A stretch of DNA of 64,000 bases from Flavobacterium phycosphaerae (GCF_010119235.1 NZ_JAAATZ010000001.1:1890501-1954500), one strand, 5' to 3'; shown: positions 16,706-27,637, counted from the stretch's first letter. Notes: generated from the letters alone by a model not told the origin. Numbers and translations: made by a program.

Positions 16706-16818
16706 GAGACAAAGTTAGTAATAATATTTATTATTGCATATATTTTTATTAAAAATTCATGCAAAATGCTTTATAAAATTATATTTTACTATCTTAGCAA
16801 AACCACAATTCATTATAT

Positions 16819-17877
16819 ATGCATCTTCCTCATTCGGATAAACTACCCATAGCTAAATTAGCGGCTTCTTTTGGCAATACCTCGGCGACCTATAAGTTTT
16901 ATTGGTTACTGGCTGTTTTGGAACTGGTTGAAGAAGGGCAGGTAAGCATACCGAAGCGGCATTTGTTTGCGCGTATGATTGGCAACGCCTGGTATACTGT
17001 GAATTATTTTCATGTGTCTTTTGGGAAGCAGGATTTGATACAGCAGGCGGTAAAGGCTATTTTGGAACAAGAGCGATTGACTCTAGATACTAAAAAAAGT
17101 CTATTATTGTCTGTTTTAGAAAACTCTGAACTCAAGACCACACAACAAACCCTTTACCATTTTAATAAGAATGTGCCGCATTGGTTTTTGTCTCCGTGGT
17201 TTGCCAAAGTGGGAGGGGAGAATGATGTTGCCTACCGGAAGCGGATTTATGCTTCTTCTCAGGTATTTGAAAATGATTGTTTGTATGCACTTTATGATGA
17301 CCATATTGTCATAAATCCTAAATGGGTTGGGTACCTACAAGCCAATGCCAGGATACTGAAGGATTTTATTTATTGGAACCTGACCTTGTTTTTGCAGGTG
17401 CGCAACCCGAATGTGCCGGATATTGCCAATAAGTTGATACGCCCTCCATTTAGAGGCTCACTTACTAACCAACGCAAGAATTACTGGGATATTGTTTTTA
17501 AAGAACTTGGAACCCTAGATTGCATTTTTACCAATACTGCTTTGACACTTGACAAATATGCCTTAGATCATTTTGTGCCCCATGCCTTTGTATCACATGA
17601 TTTGATATGGAATTTGCTGCCAATTGATACCAGTTTTAACGCTACCAAGAGCGATAAGCTGCCCAATATGGAAACTCATTTTGATGTTTTTTTTAAACTG
17701 CAAAAAAGGGCTTTTGAAATTATAACCCATCAAAGCCCTAAGAGTAAATTGCTGGAAGAGTATTTGACTATTTACCCGGATTTGAGTAGTGCCAACAGCT
17801 TTGACTATAGTAAGTACAAAGAATGCATTCAGCCACTAGTTACAATAGCGCATAATAATGGATTTGGGTATTTATAA
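16819..17877 (+). CDS. HNH endonuclease-domain protein
   Basis: 352 residues. The C-terminal part contains an HNH-type motif (ALDHFVPHAFVSHDLIWNLL, then PIDTSFNATKSDKLP): D-H near 245, then the N-x-L and N-x-x-K residues typical of this class. The N-terminal ~230 residues are mostly helical with no recognised domain. HNH proteins with a large helical N-domain occur in defence islands, where they may cut modified or foreign DNA. The gene is alone on the plus strand, divergent from the AbiE pair, and ends 9 bp from the end of the convergent defence operon. Confidence 0.78.
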   Translation: MHLPHSDKLPIAKLAASFGNTSATYKFYWLLAVLELVEEGQVSIPKRHLFARMIGNAWYTVNYFHVSFGKQDLIQQAVKAILEQERLTLDTKKSLLLSVLENSELKTTQQTLYHFNKNVPHWFLSPWFAKVGGENDVAYRKRIYASSQVFENDCLYALYDDHIVINPKWVGYLQANARILKDFIYWNLTLFLQVRNPNVPDIANKLIRPPFRGSLTNQRKNYWDIVFKELGTLDCIFTNTALTLDKYALDHFVPHAFVSHDLIWNLLPIDTSFNATKSDKLPNMETHFDVFFKLQKRAFEIITHQSPKSKLLEEYLTIYPDLSSANSFDYSKYKECIQPLVTIAHNNGFGYL

Positions 17878-17886
17878 CCCGAAGTA

Positions 17887-18750
17887 TTACTCTATAAAAG
17901 TAGTAGCTCTTTTAGCTATGATTAATTCCGCTACTTGCTCTGACTCGTCTGAATTAATCAATTTTATGATGTTATCAGCATCGTGAATTTGCTTCCAAAT
18001 TTTGTGTTCCTCCGAATTGTATTTTGGTTCATCGGCTATTAAATAAAACTGGTTGTCTTTTATGTCTTTATTGTATTTTGAAGACAAATGTGCAATAACA
18101 CTTACAAAGGTGTTTATGTTTTTGTGTAAAGTCTCTTTAGAGTTTGTAAACGATAAGGACTTGGCGCCAATTAGTACACCGTTTTTACCAATGCAATCCA
18201 TGTTGAAAGGATTGAAGAGGGTTGGTACTATATGATTGTCAAACGAATAATTAGTGTGCACTTTTTCGACAACTTTTTGAATTAAGTTAAGCTGTACCCG
18301 CTCATTAAAACGGTGTTCTATTTCCTTTTTTTCTTCATTGAAAGTTTCTAAACCAAACTTTTCATCTACAAAAAGTGTGAACATTTTGTTGAAACTATTT
18401 GTTGAATTATTAGTGTCAATAAATTTTGGTGCAGTAAAACTCAAGAAACCATTTGAATATTTTGAAAGATAATCAAAATATTTCGCATTGAATTTGTTTT
18501 CCAGATGCCAAAGACTATTATCATATCTGGTTTTGTTTGAACTAAAATTTTTGATACTGCTTGTAATTTCTTTTACAATTGTATCAACTATTTTATTGTT
18601 TGATTTTAGCAATGATTTTGCAACTGCCACTTTGTTTTTTGAAAAGGCAATATTGAAATCCATTTCATTGTAAAGCAGCAAACCAATAGTGACGGTATCG
18701 TCGGACAATTGATTTGTTCTAATCTTTATTAAACTATAAAATGTTTTCAT
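17887..18750 (-). CDS. DUF3037-type partner of a HipA-like kinase
   Basis: 287 residues, starting MKTFYSLIKIRTNQLSDDTV, where DUF3037 proteins typically begin with a Y-S-x-x-x-x-x-N/D pattern describing short-term interaction with HipA-type partners. I see no catalytic motif. Its ATG overlaps the stop of the HipA-like gene by 4 bp (18747-18750), so the two are translationally coupled. A toxin-antitoxin or regulatory pair is likely, with unknown direction of control. It is the last gene of the defence operon. Confidence 0.7.
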   Translation of the reverse strand: MKTFYSLIKIRTNQLSDDTVTIGLLLYNEMDFNIAFSKNKVAVAKSLLKSNNKIVDTIVKEITSSIKNFSSNKTRYDNSLWHLENKFNAKYFDYLSKYSNGFLSFTAPKFIDTNNSTNSFNKMFTLFVDEKFGLETFNEEKKEIEHRFNERVQLNLIQKVVEKVHTNYSFDNHIVPTLFNPFNMDCIGKNGVLIGAKSLSFTNSKETLHKNINTFVSVIAHLSSKYNKDIKDNQFYLIADEPKYNSEEHKIWKQIHDADNIIKLINSDESEQVAELIIAKRATTFIE

Positions 18751-19571
18751 TTTCTTATATCGTTAATTATATAAAATAACGTACTTAATACCTCTTTATT
18801 TCTTTTATCATCAAACAAAAACTGTTGTAAACAATTGATTTCGTTAACAGTTAGTTGATAAGTTTCAGGGATTTTATTTATAATGTCCTTGAAATTCTCC
18901 CTGCAATTTTGTATGCAAAGGTAGAAATATTGTTCAAACTCTTTTAGCCAATTATCATTTATTTCACAATTGCGAACCAGTTCTTTACCCAATTCACTGT
19001 AAAGTATAGAATCATTATCACTAAAACTAAGAATGCCAATGTATAAACTATCTAAGGCTACTGAAGCAAATGTAAAGGCATGGTCAATGGCATAAATATC
19101 GAATTGATTTTCGGTTGACTTTAGCAGCACATTGGAGTTTGTCGGTTTGCGGTCATCATTCTCAACCCACACATCAAATAACGCCAACCGTATTAAATCT
19201 TCTTTGATTCTAATACTTTTTAGGGCAACTTTGCCTTTAAATTCAAATAACTGGTTTAACTCAGTAACGTCTTCTATAAATAATGATGCAAAATAAGAAT
19301 CAGTTAATTTAAACCTATTATCATGCATTAATGTAGCTGCAAGTAGATCTTGCGAAACGTTACAACTAAAAAATGGAGGTGTCAATAAAGACCAATGAGG
19401 TAACAATAGCGCGCACAAAAATTCCTTTTTTATTGCACCGAAATCATATTGGCTTTGGGGTGGTTTCACTACAAATTCTTCAAATTCATCATTAAGCGCC
19501 AAATAGGGACTATGTCCATCGGTTGGAAATTTTTTGATGATTGAAATGATATTTTTGTTTTGGATACTCAA
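18747..19571 (-). CDS. HipA-like Ser/Thr kinase (HipA_2 type)
   Basis: 274 residues. The motifs fit the HipA kinase fold: a lysine in VVKPP (Lys36), the catalytic loop N138-D-D140-R-K-P-T-N-S-N, and the metal-binding aspartate in AIDHAF (Asp163). It is shorter than classical HipA (about 440 residues) and lacks the N-terminal HipA_1 domain. A gene of this type next to a DUF3037 gene is a recurrent pair. HipA kinases phosphorylate glutamyl-tRNA synthetase in E. coli; the target here is unknown. It starts 3 bp after the DUF5655 gene. Confidence 0.78.
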   Translation of the reverse strand: MSIQNKNIISIIKKFPTDGHSPYLALNDEFEEFVVKPPQSQYDFGAIKKEFLCALLLPHWSLLTPPFFSCNVSQDLLAATLMHDNRFKLTDSYFASLFIEDVTELNQLFEFKGKVALKSIRIKEDLIRLALFDVWVENDDRKPTNSNVLLKSTENQFDIYAIDHAFTFASVALDSLYIGILSFSDNDSILYSELGKELVRNCEINDNWLKEFEQYFYLCIQNCRENFKDIINKIPETYQLTVNEINCLQQFLFDDKRNKEVLSTLFYIINDIRK

Positions 19572-19574
19572 TAG

Positions 19575-20480
19575 TTATAGTGCTTGTTTAATCAAAAATA
19601 AGATATATTCAATATTATTTGTGTCATTTGTAACAATCTCATAGTCCCCATTGCCCCAATGTCCTATAGAAGTGACATCACGGGACATTTTTTTAGGGTC
19701 GTCCAGTTGTCCTTTTTTAAGATTAATCCAAAATTTTAGGCTGTTTTTGAGGATGCATACATCGGCAAAAATTTTACCGCTATTGGTAAACCCGATTTCC
19801 TGTTTTTTTGGCTTAATATCCAAATCATCTTTCAAGTTGAGAATTGCATTTTTAAAAGTGTGGTACAATTCAACGGTATCATCACTCTTACCTTGTAAAT
19901 GCTCCTCTTCGCTGTATACTCTAATTTCGGCGGTGACCGACTTTATTTTGCTATCTTGTTGTGTGATGGCCTTAATACTCTCGGCAGCGCGTGTTTTTTT
20001 GATAGGGCTGATGCTGATGATATCATTCTCAAAACGTTTGATTTCCCATAGTTCAATGGCAATATCTTTGAAATTGGTTGCCAACCGTTGATTTTCGGTA
20101 AAGCTTGGCGATACGAAAATAACCCGGGTTTGGGACCAGTCAACTTTAGTGCTGTGCAATGATTTTGTTAATGTTTCATTATAAGTTAGAACAAAATCGG
20201 CTTTATTCTCTAGCATTAAGCTTAAGTAAGTAAAGCCCTGGTCGACCACACTTACATTCTTATCCCGCTTATATTCTATTATCACAAATGCGTTTGCTTG
20301 ATTGTCAAAAGCCAATGTATCAATTCGTTTGCCTTTGATGACAAACTCACTTTTTACCAATTTTAGGCCAGTTATTTCAAGCATATTTTGCTCAAAAAAA
20401 TGTTGAATTTCACGCTCTAGTTTAAAAGGTTTTTCTTTTAACTGTGCTAATTTATTTTTGGTAAGGTTGTATAAATTCAT
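19575..20480 (-). CDS. PD-(D/E)XK nuclease-like protein with DUF5655 end
   Basis: 301 residues from the ATG at 20480; a TTG three codons upstream is less likely. The N-terminal half has a PD-(D/E)XK core: Glu24 in LEREIQHFF, Asp54 in KRIDTLAF, then Glu69-Tyr-Lys71 in VIIEYKRD, with a glutamine following. The C-terminal region (about 205-300) resembles DUF5655 with GHWGNGDYEI near the end. It may cleave or bind DNA ends as an accessory to the neighbouring restriction system; this is inference. It starts 35 bp after hsdR and 3 bp before the HipA-like gene, in the same operon. Confidence 0.78.
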   Translation of the reverse strand: MNLYNLTKNKLAQLKEKPFKLEREIQHFFEQNMLEITGLKLVKSEFVIKGKRIDTLAFDNQANAFVIIEYKRDKNVSVVDQGFTYLSLMLENKADFVLTYNETLTKSLHSTKVDWSQTRVIFVSPSFTENQRLATNFKDIAIELWEIKRFENDIISISPIKKTRAAESIKAITQQDSKIKSVTAEIRVYSEEEHLQGKSDDTVELYHTFKNAILNLKDDLDIKPKKQEIGFTNSGKIFADVCILKNSLKFWINLKKGQLDDPKKMSRDVTSIGHWGNGDYEIVTNDTNNIEYILFLIKQAL

Positions 20481-20515
20481 TCGATGCAATCATTAAAGTG
20501 TTAAAATATAAGATA

Positions 20516-23500
20516 TTATAATTGTCTATCAATGCCTTTGAACTTTTCTACAAATAAGGCAATCTTCCGAAAAACACTTTGTTTCTTTGTTAAGTACTGA
20601 GGGTTTAATGGACTCATTTTAGGTAATATTGTATTTAGGTCTGTTCCGTTATCGGTCGCAAATTCACGCTTTAAAGAAACAGAAATATATCTTTTTGCTT
20701 CTTCCTCATTTAAGTTTTCATCTAAAATCAATTCTGAAGCCTCTGTTTTCAGTTTAGCTTGTGCATACGAGTAAAATGAATCTAGAATATTAGCTTTATC
20801 TTGAATGATTTCAAGGTCTGTTTCATTTATAAAATCTACAACCAAACTTTCTTTAGCCCTATTGCCTATACTCGCACGAATTACCCTTCTGATTTCTTCT
20901 ATCAAGGTTGCTTTATCCTTGTTCTTCTTATTGTGCTCAAAAATCAATTCAAGAATATAATCAAGATTGATTTCTTGGGATTTAAGTAAGTCAATTTCAA
21001 AAACAACATCATCCCAATCTATAGTAGATTCTTCTGATTCTTTGCCGTTTTTCTGTTGTCTTAACCAGTCACGTATGTCATTGTAAGTGGAGCGATAATC
21101 CTGAATGCTTCGTTCTGGCAGCAAGTCAATTTTCTGCATCGTCACCATTTCTTCATCAGTTACATTGTAAGCTTCCTTAAATGCCTCGATAGCTTCTGGA
21201 CTATTACTATCAATTTCCCGAAGCGCTTTTAACTTAGTAAACTCATCGTAATTCTGTAGTATATTCTCTACCCGCAAATACTCTCCAAATATTTTAGAAA
21301 ACTCTTTTTTGTCTTTTTCCGTTACAATATCGTCAGGATTCGGGAACTTTTCATTTAAGTCCTTCACTATATCTATGAATCCTCTACGTGCTTCTCCTGT
21401 GGTTACATCAGTAAACCCATCCAAATATTCTCTGTAACTTTTTTCGAGTACTACATTTTTAGTGTTTTTATCGCCGAATAAAGTTATGGCTTCGACGGTA
21501 GCTGCTTCTAAGTCCCGGAAGGTAATAATGTTGCCAAAAGTTTTTGTAGCGTCGTAAATACGATTGGTTCGGGAAAACGCTTGCATCAAACCATGATATT
21601 GCAGGTTCTTGTCTACAAATAAAGTATTAAGTGTTGGTGCATCAAAGCCAGTAAGAAACATACCGACTACGATAATTAAGTCTACTTCTTTATTTTTTAC
21701 GCGTTTGGCAAGGTCACGATAGTAGTTCTGAAACTCACTGCTGTCCACGCCAAAACTAGTTTTGAACATCGTATTGTAATCCTTTATTGCCGCAGTTAAA
21801 AATTCCTTGGCACTTTGATCCATTGCAGAGGGTTCAAAGGTTTCATCCATAATTTCGCCAATGGCACTTTGTTCTTCATTAGCAGCATATGAGAATATCG
21901 TTGCAATTTTCAAAGGGTTTTCAATGTTTATTTGAAGGTGGTTCAATTCCTCATAATAACATTTTGCAGCATCAATACTGCTCACTGCAAACATGGCGTT
22001 AAAACCCCTATTGCCTCCCTGATTCCTGTGTGTTTTTATTCTAAAATTTTTTAGAATGTACTGGGAAACTTCTCTAATTCGAGCTGGGTGCAAAAATGCT
22101 CTTTTGTTTTCTGCTGCAGTTAGTTTTTTTTCATCGACCTCTGTTTCAAAGCTCTTAAACTGTGCCCGGACATTGTTATAATCGACTTTGAATTTTAGTA
22201 CTTTTTCATCCCGAATGGCATCAGTGATGACATAGGAGTGTAATTCTGTACCGAAAACACTTGCAGTCGTGTCAGCACCAGTTGCATTTTTAGGGAATAT
22301 CGGTGTTCCGGTAAAACCAAATTGGTAAAATCTTTTAAACTTTTTATTTAGGTTCTTTTGTGCTTCTCCAAACTGTGACCGGTGTGCTTCATCAAAAATG
22401 AAGACCACCTGTTTTTGATAAATGTCTAAATCAGCCTCGGTTTTCATGAGATTGTTTAGCTTTTGAATGGTAGTGACAATAATCTTATTATCTTCTTTGT
22501 CAATATTTCGCTTTAGACCTGCCGTACTTTCTGAGCCGTTTACACTGTCTGGGGAAAATTTTTGATACTCTTTCATGGTTTGAAAGTCTAAATCTTTACG
22601 ATCTACCACAAAAAAAACTTTGTCAATAAAATCTAATTGTGTTGCTAAACGAGCCGCTTTAAAACTGGTTAAAGTTTTCCCCGAACCGGTCGTGTGCCAA
22701 ATGTAGCCGCCGCTTTCTACCTTAGACCAATTTTTAGCGTGATAGGAGCTTGTAATTTTCCATAGCATCCGTTCTGTAGCTGCTATCTGATAAGGTCTCA
22801 TAATGAGTAATGTATCGCTAGTATCAAAAACGGAATAGGTGAGTAACACTTTTAGCAAAGTATCTTTTTGAAAAAAGGTTGCCGTAAAATCTTTAAGGTC
22901 TTTAATTAATGAATTGTCAACTTTTGCCCAGTTCATCGTGAAGTCAAAGCTATTTTTGTTGCGCTCCACGGTATTTGCAAAATAACGGCTGTCCGTACCG
23001 TTAGAGATAACAAAAATCTGTATGTATTTAAAAAGAGAATTAGAACTGTTAAGGCTCTCCTTAGTGTAGCGGTGCACCTGATTAAATGCTTCGCGAATAG
23101 CGACTCCACGTTTTTTTAGTTCTATTTGTACCAAAGGCAATCCGTTTACCAAAATAGTAACATCGTAACGATTAGCATGAGTGCCTTTTTGCTCAAATTG
23201 TGAAATTACCTGAACTTTATTACGGGCGATATTATTTTTATCTATCAAGTAGATGTTTTGGATATGGCCATCATCAAAAACAAAGTCGTAGATATAATTA
23301 TCATGAATCTTTCTTGTTTTTTCAACCAGATTATCACTTGGTTTATCTAAATACTCCTCAACAAAACGAGTCCATTCGCTGTCTGAAAACTCCATGTTGT
23401 TTAATGTTTGCAATTGTACTCTTGCATTAGCCATCATGTCTTCGATAGAATTTAGTTTGGGGTTTTCATATCCTTGATTAATTAAATCCTGAACAAATTC

Positions 23501-23620
23501 CTTCTCAAGAGCAGCCTCTGTTTGATAAACCGTTGGTGCGTCATTAAGCTCTGAAAACTTGGTATATTTATCTAAAACAATAAAATTGTTAGATTCCGCT
23601 ATGGTTTTATACTGTGCCAT
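20516..23620 (-). CDS. hsdR: Type I restriction enzyme subunit R (HsdR)
   Basis: 1034 residues, close to the roughly 1038 of EcoR124 HsdR. In order: a nuclease domain with the PD-(D/E)XK core ([20 protein letters not shown], Asp and the Glu-Leu-Lys), helicase motif I TTGSGKT, a DEAH-type motif II ([11 protein letters not shown]), GFTGTP (motif III-like), and later helicase motifs ([11 protein letters not shown]). It hydrolyses ATP to translocate DNA and cut unmodified molecules in complex with HsdM and HsdS. It overlaps the 3' end of the PrrC-like gene by 14 bp. It is full length with no visible break. Confidence 0.95.
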   Translation of the reverse strand: MAQYKTIAESNNFIVLDKYTKFSELNDAPTVYQTEAALEKEFVQDLINQGYENPKLNSIEDMMANARVQLQTLNNMEFSDSEWTRFVEEYLDKPSDNLVEKTRKIHDNYIYDFVFDDGHIQNIYLIDKNNIARNKVQVISQFEQKGTHANRYDVTILVNGLPLVQIELKKRGVAIREAFNQVHRYTKESLNSSNSLFKYIQIFVISNGTDSRYFANTVERNKNSFDFTMNWAKVDNSLIKDLKDFTATFFQKDTLLKVLLTYSVFDTSDTLLIMRPYQIAATERMLWKITSSYHAKNWSKVESGGYIWHTTGSGKTLTSFKAARLATQLDFIDKVFFVVDRKDLDFQTMKEYQKFSPDSVNGSESTAGLKRNIDKEDNKIIVTTIQKLNNLMKTEADLDIYQKQVVFIFDEAHRSQFGEAQKNLNKKFKRFYQFGFTGTPIFPKNATGADTTASVFGTELHSYVITDAIRDEKVLKFKVDYNNVRAQFKSFETEVDEKKLTAAENKRAFLHPARIREVSQYILKNFRIKTHRNQGGNRGFNAMFAVSSIDAAKCYYEELNHLQINIENPLKIATIFSYAANEEQSAIGEIMDETFEPSAMDQSAKEFLTAAIKDYNTMFKTSFGVDSSEFQNYYRDLAKRVKNKEVDLIIVVGMFLTGFDAPTLNTLFVDKNLQYHGLMQAFSRTNRIYDATKTFGNIITFRDLEAATVEAITLFGDKNTKNVVLEKSYREYLDGFTDVTTGEARRGFIDIVKDLNEKFPNPDDIVTEKDKKEFSKIFGEYLRVENILQNYDEFTKLKALREIDSNSPEAIEAFKEAYNVTDEEMVTMQKIDLLPERSIQDYRSTYNDIRDWLRQQKNGKESEESTIDWDDVVFEIDLLKSQEINLDYILELIFEHNKKNKDKATLIEEIRRVIRASIGNRAKESLVVDFINETDLEIIQDKANILDSFYSYAQAKLKTEASELILDENLNEEEAKRYISVSLKREFATDNGTDLNTILPKMSPLNPQYLTKKQSVFRKIALFVEKFKGIDRQL

Positions 23621-24818
23621 GTTCTGTTTCTGTTGTTGGGACTTGAGCCGCTGGTGCAGCTACTATTGCTTCTTTCCAATAATTATTGTCTACCAAATGA
23701 TCTAATAAGAATTTTACGGTTTGTTTTTCAGGTTCGGTAGGTTCGGGAACCACATCATTTGATAATGTGGAGTGACTTGTGAATTGAATTACTCTGTTGT
23801 AATATGTTTGTTTATCATCTGGTAATAACTCCGACCACTTAGGATAACCTAAGAAATTTGCTGTTTTCTCGTAAAGATTGCGCAGCAGCATAAAATGGTA
23901 TTTCTGAATTTTGTTGTCAATAATTGCTTCTTCAATGGTTTGCTTCAAAAAAAGATGATAGGAAAAGCTTTTGTTTGAGTCGCCATGTTTTTCTATTAAA
24001 TCATAAGTAGCGTCTTCAAGTTTAGTAAACATGTAGCAGGTTTTGTTTCCCACTTCGTTAAACAGCACATTGTAAAAAAGTGGATTGTGTGTTGAAACTA
24101 CAAATTTCAGATCTCTAGATTTCTTGATGAGGTCTGCCAAATTAACTGCAAGTTGAATTAAATGGTTATCATCTAACGAACTTACAGGGTCGTCAATGAA
24201 CACATATTCTAAATCATCAAACTGAAGAGTTGCGCGGTCTTCTGGTTCGAGATTTCTAATTTCAACTATTTGTTCTAATAAACTATAAAATACGCACCAG
24301 ATAAAGTTGCTTTCCTCCGCTTTTGAAATCTTTATATTGTGAATAGGTTCTTCATTCCCGGCTTCGATTGAGAAAGTAATCTCAGAATAGGCAGGAACAA
24401 CAATCTCTTTATCAGTTGCATCCTTGATTGTATATTGCTCATTAAAGCGGGGTGTTAATTTATCACTTGTATAGTGTCGGAAATTAGTAGCAATATTTTC
24501 ATCAAGCCCCTGGTCTTTTAGGAAACCGAGAACCAAATTGGTAAATCCATTTGGACGGATGAGTAGTTTTCTGTTAACATCAGCATCTAAGTCATTGTCC
24601 CAATAAAACAAGTCTTCGGTAAATGCATTGTAATAGAGAATTTTAATTCCTGTTTCTTCCTCCGATTCTTCTTCACCTTCCGCTTGTTTTGGAGCCACTA
24701 AAAGGCGGAACTCACGGGACAACCTTGTTTTACCAATACCATTGAACGCATAAATCAATTGCACTTTTTTATTGGCATTTATAAGCGATTGCGCTGTTGC
24801 TGTTAATGACTGTGCCAT
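23607..24818 (-). CDS. prrC: PrrC-like anticodon nuclease
   Basis: 403 residues (E. coli PrrC has 396). The N-terminal ABC-type NTPase has Walker A FNGIGKT (about 25-31), Walker B YVFIDD (205-210), D-loop [10 protein letters not shown] and the H-loop in VVSTHN (His244). The C-terminal part carries the RX3E...H anticodon nuclease triad as Arg313-Glu317-His349; in PrrC it is Arg320-Glu324-His356, with the same spacing. The gene is between hsdS and hsdR, exactly as prrC is in EcoprrI. PrrC cuts tRNA-Lys when the restriction enzyme is inhibited by phage. The start codon is 1 bp after the hsdS stop. Confidence 0.85.
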   Translation of the reverse strand: MAQSLTATAQSLINANKKVQLIYAFNGIGKTRLSREFRLLVAPKQAEGEEESEEETGIKILYYNAFTEDLFYWDNDLDADVNRKLLIRPNGFTNLVLGFLKDQGLDENIATNFRHYTSDKLTPRFNEQYTIKDATDKEIVVPAYSEITFSIEAGNEEPIHNIKISKAEESNFIWCVFYSLLEQIVEIRNLEPEDRATLQFDDLEYVFIDDPVSSLDDNHLIQLAVNLADLIKKSRDLKFVVSTHNPLFYNVLFNEVGNKTCYMFTKLEDATYDLIEKHGDSNKSFSYHLFLKQTIEEAIIDNKIQKYHFMLLRNLYEKTANFLGYPKWSELLPDDKQTYYNRVIQFTSHSTLSNDVVPEPTEPEKQTVKFLLDHLVDNNYWKEAIVAAPAAQVPTTETEHGTV

Positions 24819-24819
24819 G

Positions 24820-26093
24820 TTATTTTTTTGGAAAGGTTAATAACAAATCTCTGTAATACTCATACTGCTTTTTACGTAACATTATCTCTTTTGGTAAACC
24901 TTCGCTTATGGAGCTGGTTAAAATGTCAAATTTGTCTAAAATGCTTACTATACGTTCTTGCTCCGCTGCAGAAGGAACCGGAATTATCGCTTTTCCTAAG
25001 CCGTTTGAGTTAATAGCGGAAATTTTACCAGAAGATATGTGTTTCTTAATTTGGTCATGGAACTGTTTGGTTCTTGTAAAATAAGCCACAAACTTAGGAT
25101 TTAGCGAAGTTTTGTATGAAAAACAAGCGTCATGTATTACTACTCCCTCGTCACCTAACCATGCCGTTCCCATTCCAATATCTTCAATTGTTTCACCTGC
25201 TGCAACGATAACAACATCCCCATTTTGAGCTACACGCAGATTTTTACTTTTAACAAGTTCTTCACTCAGAAAGGATTTGGTTTTATCCGCCCATGTACCA
25301 TAATGCGTGTACATTTCACCATAATGAATTGCAGGAACGCCTTCACTGATTAAATCTGTTTTTACAAAACGCTTACCTCTTTGAAATACTCCAATATTTT
25401 CATCACCCATAGGTAAATGCTGCACTTTATTTTTATCTTGTGAATACAATTTCTCCCGATAATAACTATATTGCATTTTTCGTGCTGTAAGCTCCGCTGT
25501 AAGCTCCGCTGTAAGCTCCGCTGTAAGCTCAGTAAAAGAATCGAGAATGCCAACTATTTTTTGTTGCATTTCAAGAGATTTTTTGGGATTATTTGGGTAA
25601 GGAATGGGTATTTTGAGGTTTTTGAAACGCTCTTTAGAAACATTAAAGCGTGTTACACCACTGGCAGTCTTTGCTATTTCTTTTCGCATAAAATCAGCAC
25701 GGAATAAATACTTTGCAAATTCCGGTACTATTTCGATATCATTATTAAATCTTAATCCAAATGAAAAACTATTTAGATAAACTTTCTTATTGAATTTTGT
25801 TGTAACAGCGGAAGACATTCCAGCTTCATTTGCAATTTCTGAAGAACCAGTAAATAAAATATCACCATATTTTACTTCGTGCTGTCTTTCATTTGAAGAA
25901 ACTTCTACACTTTCAAGAATATCAAAATTGACTTCAATATTTGCGAAAATATTTTTATATGAGACATATTTAGCATTGCCGTTTTCAAAATCGGCTTTAC
26001 TTTTTCCGGTAAGCCCCCATATATTATAGCAATATCCCCAATCGCCTTCCATTCCACAGTAACGCCATCCAATAATTTTTCTAAGTAACTCAT
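24820..26093 (-). pseudogene. hsdS: Type I specificity subunit HsdS, frameshifted near the 5' end
   Basis: The start ATG at 26093 overlaps the hsdM stop by 4 bp (ATGA), giving [20 protein letters not shown], the normal HsdS opening. The frame then leaves the HsdS register after IIYGG and ends at 25905. With one more G in the G5 run (plus-strand C5 at 26014-26018) it reads on as GLTGKSKADFENGNAKYVSY in the long downstream frame. The rest encodes two target-recognition domains and two conserved helical regions, with four ELTA repeats in the central spacer. It may be a real OFF state or a sequencing error; no other damage is seen. Confidence 0.85.
25484..25531. repeat. Four 12-bp tandem repeats encoding TAEL in hsdS
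   Basis: Four 12-bp units lie head to tail: three identical units GCTGTAAGCTCC and a fourth ending in A (plus strand). On the coding strand they give four ELTA units between the two recognition domains. The EcoR124 family changes specificity when the copy number of a TAEL repeat changes. Confidence 0.9.
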
Positions 26094-27637
26094 GCTTCAA
26101 TCTCATTTATAATGGCATCAATCTCAGTACGTAAGATATTTATCTTTTCCACAGTTTTTGAAACTTTTTTATTTAATGCTGCAATGTCTATCTCCTCCCG
26201 ATTGTTTTTAGTTTCTACATAGGAACTCACCGATAAGTTATAGTCATTTTCGGCAATTATAGTATTGTCAACAGAAACCGCTACATGCTTCACATCTTGT
26301 TTGCTATCAAATAAATCCATTATTTTTTCAATATGAGTATCAGTCATCATATTGTTATTGGTTACTTTCTTAAAGAAACCTTCACCACTTGCATCAATAA
26401 ATTGCGTTTTAGTGTCGGTTTTATGTTTTGATAGTACCAGAATTGTTACCGCAATAGAAGTTCCGTAAAACAAATTGGGTGCTACCGCTATGATAGTTTC
26501 TACAAAGTTATTATCAACTAAATACTTTCTGATTTTCTGTTCTGCCCCACCACGGTAAAAAATACCGGGGAAACACACGATCGCTGCCCTTCCTCTGCTG
26601 GATAGATAACTCAGTGAGTGTAATACAAAGGCAAAATCTGCCTTAGATTTAGGAGCCAGAACACCGGCAGGAGCAAAACGGTCATCGTTTATAAGTGTTG
26701 GGTCATCATCACCAACCCATTTTACCGAATAAGGCGGATTGGAAACAATGGCATCAAAGGGTTTGTCGTCTATAAAATGAGGATGATGAAGTGTATCGCC
26801 TAACGCAATATTGAATTTGTCGTAGTTTACGTTGTGTAAAAACATGTTCATACGAGCCAGATTATACGTAGTATGGTTGATCTCCTGACCAAAGAAACCT
26901 TCTTCAATGATATGCGCGTCAAAATGCTTTTTTGCCTGAAGCAGGAGTGAACCCGAACCCGCCGCTGGGTCATAAATCTTATTTACTTTTTCTTGTTTGT
27001 GCATAGCCAATTGCGCAATAAGCTTGGAAACATGCGTTGGAGTAAAAAACTCTCCACCTGACTTACCTGCATTAGCGGCGTAGTTGCCAATGAGAATTTC
27101 GTAGGCATCACCAAATAGGTCAATGTGATTGTCTTCAAAATTACCAAAATTTAATTCTTCAACACCTTTCAAAACAGCCGCTAAACGACTGTTTTTATTG
27201 TCAACAGTGTTACCCAGCCTCGTACTTGTGGTGTCAAAATCAGCAAACAATCCTTTGATATCCTCTTCTGAAGGATACCCATTGGCAGAACTTTCAATTG
27301 AAGTGAAAATGGCTTTTAAATCGGTATTCAGGTTGGGATTGGTGTTGGCCGTTTTCGCGACGTTTACAAATAGTTGACTTGGATAAATAAAATATCCTTT
27401 TGTTTTAATGGCATCATCTTTTATTTCCGGTGTAATAACACCGTCCGATAAGCCAGCATAATCAATGCTGTCGTCACCAGCCTCTATATAATTAGTAAAG
27501 TTTTCACTAATGTAGCGATAGAAAAGCGTTCCTAATACGAATTGTTTGAAATCCCATCCATCAACGGCGCCACGGACTTCGTTGGCAATTTTCCATATTT
27601 TAGCTAGTAATTCTGATCTTTGTGTTTCGCTTGTCAT
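26090..27637 (-). CDS. hsdM: Type I methyltransferase subunit HsdM
   Basis: 515 residues. It has an N-terminal HsdM helical domain, then an adenine methyltransferase core with the AdoMet site ([15 protein letters not shown]) and catalytic motif NPPYS. It methylates adenine on one or both strands of the HsdS-defined target. It is the first gene of the operon on the minus strand, with a 184-bp upstream gap containing an 8-bp inverted repeat (GACTATTT at 27720-27727, AAATAGTC at 27760-27767) that may be an operator. The size and gene order match type IC systems. Confidence 0.95.
   Translation of the reverse strand: MTSETQRSELLAKIWKIANEVRGAVDGWDFKQFVLGTLFYRYISENFTNYIEAGDDSIDYAGLSDGVITPEIKDDAIKTKGYFIYPSQLFVNVAKTANTNPNLNTDLKAIFTSIESSANGYPSEEDIKGLFADFDTTSTRLGNTVDNKNSRLAAVLKGVEELNFGNFEDNHIDLFGDAYEILIGNYAANAGKSGGEFFTPTHVSKLIAQLAMHKQEKVNKIYDPAAGSGSLLLQAKKHFDAHIIEEGFFGQEINHTTYNLARMNMFLHNVNYDKFNIALGDTLHHPHFIDDKPFDAIVSNPPYSVKWVGDDDPTLINDDRFAPAGVLAPKSKADFAFVLHSLSYLSSRGRAAIVCFPGIFYRGGAEQKIRKYLVDNNFVETIIAVAPNLFYGTSIAVTILVLSKHKTDTKTQFIDASGEGFFKKVTNNNMMTDTHIEKIMDLFDSKQDVKHVAVSVDNTIIAENDYNLSVSSYVETKNNREEIDIAALNKKVSKTVEKINILRTEIDAIINEIEA

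Noticed and set aside
21338..23760. TTCGGGAA copies inside hsdR and the prrC-like gene
   Set aside because: They lack the flanking TATGC and lie in coding sequence, so they are probably chance matches.
24828..25013. Short plus-strand open frames antisense to hsdS and hsdR
   Set aside because: They mirror the coding frames of real genes on the other strand and carry no gene-like features.
26090..26106. Alternative hsdS start at 26106
   Set aside because: It avoids the frameshift but gives [20 protein letters not shown], unlike any HsdS N-terminus, and lacks the hsdM-coupled start.
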